A stretch of DNA of 64,000 nucleotides from Reticulitermes lucifugus (lineage: Eukaryota > Arthropoda > Insecta > Blattodea > Rhinotermitidae), in contig JAKCWW010001925.1 in the NCBI GenBank assembly GCA_026260175.1, positions 1 to 64,000 on the forward strand, written 5' to 3'. The notes under the pieces are model-generated. The model saw only the letters and a program-made list of their open reading frames with translations, did not search any database and was not told where the DNA came from. Numbering within the stretch: position 1 is the first letter of the stretch; each line of letters starts with the position of its first letter. The position numbers and the translations under genes were made by a program. Below, piece after piece: positions 23,796 to 33,699 of the stretch.

Positions 23796-23984
23796 ATGCC
23801 TAATTAACCGCAGGCACAGCTTTAAACTTTACCTTAAATACGTACTTCAAAATCTCAACAATACAGTTGAGTCAATGAAAGAATCGTCAAAAGTGAAGGG
23901 AGTTATAGTCGGCGTTCTTCTCCCCAAACCTAAATACATTATGCATCTCAGGTTCTTCAACAAATAAAGTACAAAGAATGCAGA

Positions 23985-24006
23985 GACAGACAGAGAGAGA
24001 GAGAGC
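23985..24006. repeat. Short GA microsatellite
   Basis: An imperfect cagacagagagagagagagc tract. Confidence 0.8.
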
Positions 24007-24879
24007 CCGTATACAGACCCTCTTGGTGGGAGTGGGCAAGGTAAATTGCGGGAGCGGTAGCAGCTAGGCAGATGGGAGGTTAGAAATCTGTGTCGATTCT
24101 TTCTTTGATTCACTTGTAGATATCATGATACAAAATTATCTACTTTTGGACACTCTGTCTGATCAAATGAACTATTTGGCCTTACACTTACCGCTTTTAG
24201 AACACCCATTCTCGCATTATGGCTTCCTGTCAAATAAGAATCACAAAGCTCCTATTGCGGTCTCGGGTTTTGGGAATGACCAAGCACTCCATGTTTAAGC
24301 TCTTTTAGTCAGGCTGAAACCTGTTTCAGTACCATAGAAATATTTTCGTATTTATACCTCTGTATAAACGTTGGGTTTGTATTTTAATTTACGTTCCGGA
24401 AATCTATTATTATACGAACTGATGAGATAGGTTACCCGTTTTGCTTCAAAGGTATCTTTATTCTGAAGAAAAAACTCCTTTTCCCTTGCACAGGAAAGGG
24501 ACACGAAGGGTATTTATTTAACAGGAATCCTAAATAATTTTTTATTAATTGCCAGAAATATATGCAGCCCAATAAAACAGTATACACAAATGATTTCTTG
24601 AAAATTAATTTCACCTTGTTGGATTTGCAGATCAAGAAATATCGTGGCCTACTTTAGTTTATTCCCTTTATTTTGTGAAGAACTTTTATGTAATAATTAC
24701 ATAATAATTATTATTTTATTTCATTTAGAGAGGAACTTTTATTTCATTACTCTATGTATTATGTTGTCGAATTTTTCTCAATGAAACACAGAAAAATATA
24801 ATTTAAACAAGGAAACATAATGTGCTCTAAACCCATTAATCAGACAAGAGAAAAAGAAAAATATGTCCATCTAAATTTT

Positions 24880-24955
24880 GAGATTTTCACAGTGGTGAAA
24901 ATTCATAATGGGCGCTTCTCGATTATAACACTGTGAACATCTATCGGACTACATG
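24880..24955 (+). repeat. Unclassified interspersed repeat, copy 2
   Basis: The phrase gattttcacagtggtgaaaa followed by gggcgcttct matches the copy at 5320-5392 with gaps. No class can be assigned. Confidence 0.45.
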
Positions 24956-24959
24956 TTGT

Positions 24960-25590
24960 CATAAACCTGAAGAACTTATTAGCTTTTCAAGACAGATGAA
25001 GCAAAATATATTTTGATAAAAAGTCAAAGTAGGAGCTTCAGTGATTTTATACATCACATTAAAATATTAGCGTAATTAAATCAAGAAACTGGATGTGTGG
25101 GATCTCTGTCACGTATCCACAGAAACGCGAATACAATTAACTTTTAAGTATTTAAATATGAGTTCAGATTCTTTTAAACTACTGGAACGGCACAGTAATT
25201 AAAATTGTGCACATGGAAATAGGTACTGAGGATGTGTTTTATTGGAATGGCTCATAACTGGACTCAGTAGCGGACTGTGTAACTATTTATTTAATAATTA
25301 ATTGTTGACATTATCTGACTAAATATTTATTTAAATATTACCTTCTTCTGGGATGTAATGCCGTTAGCCTGGTACAAAATATCTGAAGATAGAAGCAGCA
25401 TCCTCCCTAAACACTACTATAATTCTACCAAATTACGCGTCTTCACATTTTCATAAATACTACCATCAGAAATTAAAATTTCAAACATTTTTTTTAAATA
25501 AATCACATACGAGTAATAGTCTCCTTTATTTTAATAGAGAAGTTTATCTTAAATATCAAATACTAACGTTACTGTGGATTATAATTCATA
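24960..25590. other. No gene seen
   Basis: Very AT-rich; nothing recognised. Confidence 0.45.
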
Positions 25591-25599
25591 TGCGCCGAG

Positions 25600-25795
25600 A
25601 AGGTTAAAGGTAAAATTGTGCCTGTCCACGCCATGGAGGCATATATGGAGAGGAAATATATAGTTTCCCTCATTCTTAACTTCGACTTTAGGTGGAGGTG
25701 AGTGGTTAACATCACGCCCCGACCACTTTTCTCCCCCCGGGAAATGATTCTAGTACCCATTCACCATTGAATAGAAGACTGGGTGGGACCTAGAG
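25600..25795 (-). mobile_element. SINE family B copy
   Basis: On the minus strand the family-B blocks appear in the right order: the fragment pairing with ctaggtcccacccagtcttc, aatgggtactagaatcattt, ccggggggagaaaagtggtc, and distally gagtggttaacatcacgccc as read on plus. The tRNA-like head is missing or too diverged to place. Confidence 0.7.
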
Positions 25796-26219
25796 GCAGT
25801 CGTCTTGTACACAAAGCGATTTGTAATTTATCATTTTAGAAGATACCTAGTTTTATGGTTTTCTGCATAAGACTTTTATAGTAAAACGAACAAAAGGAAA
25901 CATACGGTAAAAATACGTAATTAATATGTTTGGTATCATCTCGAAGCTGAAGCACTGTAACAGAGTGGTAAGAAACAATACCTAATGTTGAAGTATGGTA
26001 AAGAAAGCAGTAGAAAATTATTTATGTCTGGAATGGGGGGATCCAAGAAAAAATGCAAAGAAGGTTAGTTCAAATTGAAAGCTCAACACTGTTAATACAA
26101 ATAGCCTTCAGTGGACAAGAAACATAGCCAGTAGCTCCGTATATATCACATTCTTGAAAACTGTAACGCCCGGGACCCATATTAATGTTGTTTTCCGCCT
26201 CTTTTTCCGTCTTCCTCGC

Positions 26220-26520
26220 AGATTAGCCTTGTTGGGCCTTGTTTACCCTTGGTATCCGAAGATTTTATTGCCGCAATACAGATTTGTAGAGAAATTACTA
26301 CATGTATTAATGAAATATAATACAATTGCAATGGTATTAAATTTTTACTTACAATTTTCTGTTGTAAACCTAGCTTGTGACTTGTGCAAGGGTGAAAGTA
26401 GTAATAAGTTTATCTACTTCATCTACTTAATTCTACTACAGTAATTTCTATACATAGTCTGCATTTCTGTAAGAAAACCTTCGGATAATAAAGGGAAACA
26501 AGGTCCAACAAGGCCAATCT
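26220..26520. mobile_element. Fold-back (MITE-like) element with ~100-bp inverted arms
   Basis: The left arm begins agattagccttgttgggcct at 26220; the right arm ends aggtccaacaaggccaatct at 26520, its near-perfect complement. Pairing continues inward through tatccgaag / cttcggata, and on to agaaattacta / agtaatttct, giving arms of roughly 100 bp with a ~100-bp AT-rich centre. The outer 30 bp are about 90% complementary, inner parts less so. No coding capacity is seen; the 96-codon frame at 26154-26444 lies across it by chance. A clear target-site duplication is not visible. A non-autonomous DNA transposon is the likeliest reading. Confidence 0.7.
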
Positions 26521-27790
26521 AATGCACCAAAAGAACACAAAAATAAGAAAGCAACCTGCAGAAAAATATATATGGATCTAATTTAATTCCAAAAAGCCTT
26601 AGTAACAATATATTCATTACTACAATAAATAATATAAATACAGACACACATGCAAAGTAAATATATACATTTTTATGTAGAAAAGCTTTAATTAAAAATA
26701 TAAGCGGAAAAAATAAAAACAAAAGGAGATTAATTGATTTCATTAAAATAAATTACTGTAATATAGAAAGAATTTCTGTTGCTTTTATAATAATCTTATA
26801 ATACAAAAATATAACGTTTTAGAATATACTTTTAATACTGAAATATACTTAATCTTATAGTAACAAAACTATATGTGGAAAAAAATGTTTACTTTGTATA
26901 TGATTGTGGCAGTTTTAGGTGAATATTTAGTATAATAATATAATTGCACGAGATGAAAATTTTAAGGCAGAGGCCTCTTTCTTAGGAATGAAAATTCTAA
27001 ATGTTTATCCATTACGCTTTTATAAATGTACGCATGATTAGGATCCCATGGGTCGAACCACATAACATTTTATACAAAGAATATTGTTCTTATAACAAAA
27101 ATATTTATGTTGGTTGCATTATTCTTGATATTTCGTTTTGAAGAAACAGTGGGATATATTCCATGAATACAATTCTTATGTTTATTTTCCGCGTTTTGGA
27201 ACTGGTTGAAAGTAAAGCATTTCCAGACATAATTCTTCTCATTATTTCACCACGAACCTCAATTTCACGTAATATTGGACGTTTAAAATTTTCGTGCTTG
27301 TGATGTGTTTCTGTATAGCCTATCGTAACATGCTCAAACAATAGCAGTTATCTTTGTCATATAAAATTTCCGAATGAGGTCGGAGCTCTTCCTTGAACTT
27401 TACTGCTTAGATTGCAAGTTTGTCTTGCGGATCAATTGCCTCTGGATGGAGCCATATCATTCACAGCTGTAAAGTACACCCTGTTCCTTATATGAAGGAA
27501 ACATGGGTGGTACAGGAACTGAAGAAATACTGGAATGTGCTTCTTTGTTTGACCTACATTTTTGTCTCTTTTTACCAATTCAAGACGGAAAATAAAAGGC
27601 GAAGATTTGTTTATAGTATGTTATAGAATACCGTATTACCATGTCTTACTGTATCAGGCATTCCTTGAACACAAGTAAGTACAAAGAGCAGAGTCCAGCT
27701 TGAAAATCTTGCAGGTCTTTGAATTAGTCATTAAATTCCCCGAACTTTATGAGAACCGAGTTTTCATTATCGTGTTTACAAGGGCCCAAC
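26521..27790. other. No gene seen; very AT-rich
   Basis: Frames of 74, 78 and 68 codons show no family motif. Confidence 0.45.
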
Positions 27791-27799
27791 TTTGGCCCT

Positions 27800-27965
27800 A
27801 TTTTAAGCCAGATGAATCCAGCTCACGCTCTCTCATCTTACTGATTTATGATATACTTTAATAAAATATTCCCATCTACATCTAGGCCTCCCAAAGTATA
27901 TTGTTCTCAAAGGTTTTTCTAACAAAACCCCGTTTATTTTCCTTTCATCTTCTATGCGCATGATA
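27800..27965 (-). pseudogene. LINE reverse-transcriptase tail relic (faint)
   Basis: The minus strand carries a diverged GRPRCRWEYFIK, cf. GRPRRRWEDNIK of other copies, with AT-rich flanks. Too short and eroded for a clade call. Confidence 0.4.
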
Positions 27966-28119
27966 TAAAACTGTGGCGAAGTTCAAGTGCTTGGAAATTT
28001 TATTACGAAATATAGAACTTTTCAGTAATACAATAAAGAAAATTTTAAATTCGGAAAATTCACAGGCAGACACTCTCTCTAATATAAGTGTATGATGAAC
28101 AAATGGAAATATATAGGAA

Positions 28120-28390
28120 GTTATGTAATTGAAAGCTGTTAGAAAGACTGAAGAGAAAAGGATGAAATGGGTGAGTTATGCAGCACTAGTGGAGAAAAGA
28201 AGAAGTTTGTGTTTAATTTAGTTCGAAAAGAGGAATAAGACATGCAACAGGGTATGGGAAAATAATGTAAAAATTGATCTTGTGAGAAATAAATTGGGCT
28301 AAGTATTCAAAATGAACTAAACTTGTCCAGGGTTGTGATAAATAAGAAGGTGATAGAATGGTAATTAACTTTCGAGTTTAGAACAGTAGT
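28120..28390 (+). pseudogene. LINE reverse-transcriptase tail relic
   Basis: Read over changing frames the bases give KRMKWVSYAALVEKRRSLCL and VWENNVKIDLVRNKL. They parallel the RRLRWAGHVARMGERRNAYR and RWEDNIKIDLRE phrases of insect LINE tails. RT core absent, several frame changes and stops. Confidence 0.5.
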
Positions 28391-28740
28391 GACAAAAAGC
28401 CTAATACGAGTCAGTTTCCTAATAGGAGGCACCTCAGTTTTGGCCTAAGTAAATGTGATATATGGTGTTAACCATGTAAGCTGCTTTACTGAAACCTTGA
28501 AGGCTATCAGTGAGACACAGGAAGCAGTGTGATGTAGGAGGGAATGCCTGGAACACCATTCGATATTTTTCAACTCTGAAGTTTTTGACATGGTTCTACA
28601 TACATCAGTTTATCTATCCGAAGATAAATCCATATGTAAGATTTATTTACATAGATTCACGGTTTACAAACTGAGCTATAATATAAGTAGTTATTTGACT
28701 TTTCAGCAGGCAGTTCCAATATTTAATTATTATTAAAACT
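28390..28740 (+). pseudogene. Unidentified decayed reading frame
   Basis: One frame runs through about 110 codons with only two stops: RVSFLIGGTSVLA, then VNVIYGVNHVSCFTETLKAI, and SEVFDMVLHTSVYLSEDKSI. The residue mix (Cys, aromatic and hydrophobic residues spread evenly) looks more like eroded protein than random AT-rich translation. I cannot name the family. It follows a LINE tail directly and may be part of another mobile element. Confidence 0.3.
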
Positions 28741-29364
28741 GAAGATGACGAGTTGCCAATAGTAGATAGTTTCTCAAAGAATAAAAGAAAACTTCAAGAA
28801 AGAGAAAAGTAGACACACAAGAGTTATTTAGTGACTCCGAGAGGGAAAATGGATGTGAATCGTAAGATTCTGATGATGACATAGACGCTGGAGAGGTGTC
28901 TCATATTTAACTACTTTCTCCTACATTTTTCAAACAGCTTAAAAATTGGCCAATGTTTAATAAGATTTTGTAGCATGGACTTCGTTTAAATATACACTAT
29001 GTATACTTTATACGAAAAGGTCCGTTTATTTAAATTTGTCCTTTAAACTAAGCTTAATAAAAAATGAGGATAATTAAAATATAACCTTTAGTTATGAATT
29101 GTTGTTCGATAGATAGAAATTTACCAGTATTTGTAAATGTGTGTACTAAACATAGGCATAATTTTGTGACTCAGATGTACATCGAGGCAAGTCATTGTTC
29201 TGGTTATAGCAGACTAAAATAGTATGACAAAAAGAAGAGGGCAACAATTGAGTATTATCTGAAAGGTTCTTGATATTGACTGGACATATAAAAGACACTG
29301 GTCACGAAAATTGAAGTCTTATGAGGTGTTAGGCCGTGTCGAATGTTAAATAATTACGGACATC

Positions 29365-29485
29365 ACGATCCTTCGGCATGTTGGCAACTCTTTACTAGGT
29401 GACAAGGTGTAACATCCCAGAAGATTTGAATTCTCATCATCACTGCCGTCAGAGCCTCAAATCATGACATTTGGAATGAATGCAT
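29365..29485 (+). repeat. FWxV-type interspersed repeat, 3' end
   Basis: The translation NVGNSLLGDKV, then HPRRF, parallels RNVGKLLPDYTAQHPRR of the family at 13.99 kb; another frame gives CNIPEDLNSHHHCRQSLKS for the family's alternate CNIPEDSHLHTRR...LKS. An AT microsatellite follows directly. Confidence 0.5.
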
Positions 29486-29508
29486 ATATATATATATATA
29501 TATATATC
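29483..29508. repeat. (AT)n microsatellite
   Basis: About twelve uninterrupted AT units, directly after the 3' end of an interspersed repeat. Confidence 0.95.
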
Positions 29509-30380
29509 AGCGGAGTTATAGGAGAAAAATATCACTTCAAGCAAAAAGAATTACTTTGTACACATAGAGTAAATGCTTAGTTATACGTTACATGAATGGA
29601 TCTTATAGTGGGTGCGATTTTTCTGTATATATTTTAAGCACATTCTTCTTGTGAACGATTGAAGAAGGTTCTATATAAAAATATCAGCTATGCACAAGTT
29701 TCACATATAGCCAACTTTATATAATGAGCCGAGGCGTTAGTCGGCAGACCGTGCGTGATTAAAATTGTGTATGCTTGCGCTGTTATGAGAGTAGCATAAA
29801 ACATGCACAAACGACGAAGGACTAAAACTGTCAGGACTCTCTTTACCACGAACAAAGTTCATAGTATAATTTACTGTAAAAAATGTTCATTCCTAATTCC
29901 CTTTAATTTTGTTTAAAAACAGTAGCAGAAAAAATACACTGCTACAATGGTAAAAAGATAGTGAATTGAATCTTTAAATTAAGCTATTAAAATGAAATAT
30001 ATTTTTTCTACACATTCATTCCTCTATTTCTAATATATATAAAGGAAACAGCGATTTTATTTCATTAATTATAGTCTTATGTACGTGGCAATACGGCATC
30101 ATTTTAGCTTCAATAAGTTGATTCAATTAAAAAACACAATTTTATGTTACGTAAACAATCGTATGACGCTGAAAGTGTGCAGTGTTGTAAATGCAGCTTT
30201 TGGTTGGATATTTTGGCAAGCAACAAGTATCCGTATGGTGACAGCTTACAAATCAATCACTGGCAAATATAGCTGTCAGTGTCCGAGACTATTTGACGTG
30301 AAATTGCAGGATGATTAATGAAACCGAAAGGATTTGGAAGGAAGAGGTTGTGACCTGGGTGTTTGCAGGAAGGTCTTACG
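29509..30380. other. No gene seen
   Basis: A 79-codon plus-strand frame at 30079-30318 has no known motif. Nothing else recognised. Confidence 0.45.
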
Positions 30381-30384
30381 AAAG

Positions 30385-30485
30385 GGTACGAAAACCCTCA
30401 GTGAGAGTGGTTGGGGTCCCGCCCAAGACTCGAACCCAGAACTTCCTGAAAACACGTCAGAAACGTTGCCGATAACGTTGACTTG
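30385..30485 (-). mobile_element. tRNA-like SINE head remnant
   Basis: The minus strand has ctgggttcgagtcttgggcg, a good B box in tRNA-like surroundings. No body shared with families A or B is visible. Confidence 0.35.
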
Positions 30486-30489
30486 AACA

Positions 30490-31090
30490 AATACTAAGGT
30501 GCCGTTGTCAGTATTACGTTTATTTTCAATCAGAGATTTAGAGATTCTGTCAATAATAAAACATTTTACAGACTTTGAACTTCAGAATTTCTGGACAACG
30601 AGGAAATGAATGCTGCAAAAACGTCTTGTTCATGTCATCGCTTACTTAGTTATGAGTACAGCTTTTGAAATATGCCTACAGTAACGTTAAAAAATACAGA
30701 CTCTTATACATGAACGTGTTTAATTAAAGTAACGTACAAATTAGAGAACATTTTTTAAAAATATCTTATCATGAAAAAAATTCTGACGCGCATTACGGCT
30801 TGTCGCTAATATAAGGCGAATTGTTTTTATGAAGCTTCCGTGAAGCAGTGTACGACAACGTTATCTATAGCTCTAAATGCGTTATCGACTTCTAGAAGAT
30901 TGTTATCAAATCATCAAATAAACACAGGACCATCTGAAAAGAGGTAAAGATTCTCTCTTAAATCGCAGAAGTCAAAACAGAATCGAAGCTGGTAACACTG
31001 GATAACAAAATAATTCTTATATTTTATCACACTGACTAGGTTGGGTAAACCCAATAGAACTTCTAGCGCTGATTTCAAATATGTTGTTAG
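30490..31090. other. No gene seen
   Basis: AT-rich; nothing recognised. Confidence 0.4.
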
Positions 31091-31099
31091 TTCTTTCTA

Positions 31100-32320
31100 T
31101 CAGGCAAGGTTTTTAAGGAATGCGCGGTTGAATTGTGAAGAAAACCTGTCTTTACATTTTAATACAGAGAGTATATACATTACATAAAAGGTGACAATGA
31201 ATAACTTTCTGCTATATTTTGCCTGTGCAACGTCTCTTCTAAGTGTCCAGCAATAATCAGCCAGCATACTGGGACTGCACATGCCTGGTATCGTTTTGAA
31301 ATGGTGGAAATGTTCTGGTGACATCGCTCTCCGTGCTCATCGCTCACTGCCCCCAGATTTTCTCTAAGCGAGAGTCTAAGAAATTCACCTTTAAAGACAT
31401 ATTACACCCCATAGCTTTGTAGCATTGTACAAGATCAGCCACCATATCACGATAGTTTTCTGCCTTATGATTTCCCAAAAAACTCTTAATGACATTTTTG
31501 AATGATTTCCACGCTGCTGTTTCCACTTCACTTAGCTGTTCTTCAAATTTTACGTCCTGTATTAACTCTCTTATTTGAGGTCCAACAAATACCCCTTCTT
31601 TGATTTTGGCATCACATATCCTGGGAAACTTATTTTTCAAATGCATAAGTTCAGCGCCATTTTGATCCATTGCCTTGGCGAAATTTTTATGAGTCCAAGT
31701 TTGATGTGCAATGGAAGTAAATAAACTTTTTCACTGTTGATTAATGGAGTAATAATATACTACATTTTTCTGTCTTGGAATAAGCAATTCTCGTTTAGGC
31801 CACTGTTTTTGGATGTAATGATGTTTTCTGTCCCTACTGTCTCACTCACACAGAAAGGAACAAAACTTTGTGTAGCCAAGCTGCAAGAGAAGCAAGAGAG
31901 CAAATACCTTTAAATCCCCACAAATTTTCCAATTATATTTTTATAATGGATCTTTTCCAAAAGTAGGTTCATATTTTTATAAGACTCTTTCATAATAGCG
32001 GCATGGGCTTGAGGTACGGATGGGAATTTATTCTCGTTATGTAGAAGTACAGCTTTTAAGCTAACTTTTGAAGAGTCAATAAACAAACGCCACTCAGTTG
32101 GATCGTGTTGGTGTCCAAGAGCCTCATAACAGAAGAAACATCATTACAAAATCCAGATCGTTTTCTTGAGAGAAAAACCCTTTGAATTCAGTTTGGCGAT
32201 TAGGAAAGTAACATAATTCAGAGTCTTGGTGCAGAAGATTCCACCTTTTTAGTATGGAGCTTGTTTTTTAGGTAATTCAAATCGCGGACAAGGTCATTCA
32301 GATTCACACACTACGTTAAA
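31100..32320 (-). pseudogene. Decayed copy of a repeated arthropod ORF of unknown function
   Basis: The minus strand contains an open run of 108 codons (31344-31670) that includes MDQNGAELMHLKNKFPRICD, KIKEGVFVGPQIRELIQDVK, then FLGNHKAENYRDMVADLVQ and YKAMGCNMSLKVNFLDSRLE. Downstream, in another frame, SPSMLADYCWTLRRDVAQAK continues the same protein. Upstream, pieces such as WRLFIDSSKVSLKAV, YLLPLHIKLGL and LNDLVRDLNYLKNK also belong. I recognise this as a protein family found in many copies in arthropod genomes; I do not know its biochemical role, and high copy number suggests it rides in, or is, a mobile element. This copy is broken in several places. Its class is uncertain and it is treated as a fossil. 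Confidence 0.65.
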
Positions 32321-32559
32321 TAATAAAGTGCCTCAGCCATATAAAAACATACTGGTAGCGTTACAAAAGCTAAAATTGAATATTAAAAAGTCTGTGACAC
32401 AAAACCTGTGGGTGGTAGAACAATTCTAATAACATATTTGAAATCAGAGTGGAAAAATTCATAAGAAACACAAGTTAGTTTTCAAGTTGCAAAATTATGT
32501 TTCCAATGTAATCAGTATATTTAATTCAGCAACAATAAAGGCGCTCAGCTGCGTATTAT

Positions 32560-32960
32560 TAAAGCGTGTCATCTTATGTCTGTTCTGGAATTGTACTTTT
32601 AAATACAGCTCTCTTCATGATCGCACTGCTTAAACGAAATCCAGCTTTTTCCATTTTCTTGCTGCAAACTTGATATGAACACATTTTACACAATTGTGTA
32701 CGCTACTTCTTTGTCGTTGGTTAGATGGCCTACTCCAACCAGTTTCTCTTGAATCACAAGTGTCCTCAAATAATTCTTAATGATTTTGGCTTCTTTTCTG
32801 GCTTGCTGAAGAACCAAATATAAAGGCTTTTCCTTGCATACTTCTCCAGACTTTCTTACTTCTGTTACAATTTTACGTATTTAATTTAGCATTTTTAATT
32901 CTTGTTGCATAAGGTAATGTGCACAGTGTATAGAACATGGTCATGTTGAATCACCGTGTC
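32560..32960 (-). pseudogene. Possible upstream extension of the 31-kb decayed ORF
   Basis: One minus-strand frame stays mostly open: MQQELKMLN, then KIVTEVRKSGEVCKEKPLYL, QARKEAKIIKNYLRTLVIQE and SLQQENGKSWISFKQCDHEE. The charged, coding-like composition and the position just upstream of the 31.1-32.3 kb relic suggest the same element, but I do not recognise this part. Confidence 0.35.
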
Positions 32961-33269
32961 CTAGGCCACCGTTCAACTCTTTCTGCCTTAAGGACTATCT
33001 GTAAACAAACATAGGTACTAACAGCTGTCCTAGAGGAGGTCGAGGACTTTTCTTCCCTTAGCTTGCTAAAGAAAGGTGTGACAACTTTTATGACATTTTA
33101 GTCTAAGAACTTAATGACGTTATATGATGATAACCATTTCCATTTCAGTGACACAGAACACAGCGGGATAGTGAATATGCTTATAAATTTGTTAAATACG
33201 AATTAATTTGCATGGAATTTGCTTTAGCATTAAAGTTTCATAGGTAGGTAGTCTGAAATCAGCGTGAAA

Positions 33270-33690
33270 CTTAGTCTCCCACATTAAGGGAAGAACATAG
33301 GCTACGGGTGTTCAAAAATAGGGTGTTTAGGAAGGTGATTGTGTCTAAGTGGAAGTAATATGTGGCTGGAGAAACTTGCATAGTGAGGAACTTCACGATT
33401 TCTACAACTCACCACAATTAGTCAAGTAGTCAAATCGAAGTAAATGAGATTGGCGGGGCATGTGGCACTCATGCTGTGAGTAGAGTAATTCGTAGAGTGT
33501 TTTAGTGGAAAACCGGAAGGAAAGAGATTATTTGGAAAATATAGGAGTAGATGCTAAAGTAGTATTGAAATGAATCTCAAAGAAACTGAATGGGAAAATG
33601 CGGACTGGATTGATCTAGCTCAGTATAGGGAAAAGAGGCTGGCTGTTTTGAAAACAGTAATGACATTTCGCGTTTAAAAAGATATGGGAA
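33270..33690 (+). pseudogene. LINE reverse-transcriptase tail relic
   Basis: Across shifting frames the stretch gives EHRLRVFKNRVFRK, LYNSPQLV, MRLAGHVALM, GKPEGKRLFGKYRSRC, and ADWIDLAQYREKRLAVLKTV with VMTFRV at the end. This is nearly the whole conserved tail (usual: LRVFENRVLRKIFG ... RWAGHVARM ... GKRPLGRPRRRW ... DWIDLAQDR..W ... MNLRV). The catalytic RT core is absent. Stops and frame changes make it dead. Confidence 0.75.
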
Positions 33691-33699
33691 TTTCTTCAC

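Noticed and set aside
29483-29508. The (AT)n tract as a promoter TATA region
   Set aside because: A pure dinucleotide run next to a repeat end, with no gene following, is a microsatellite.
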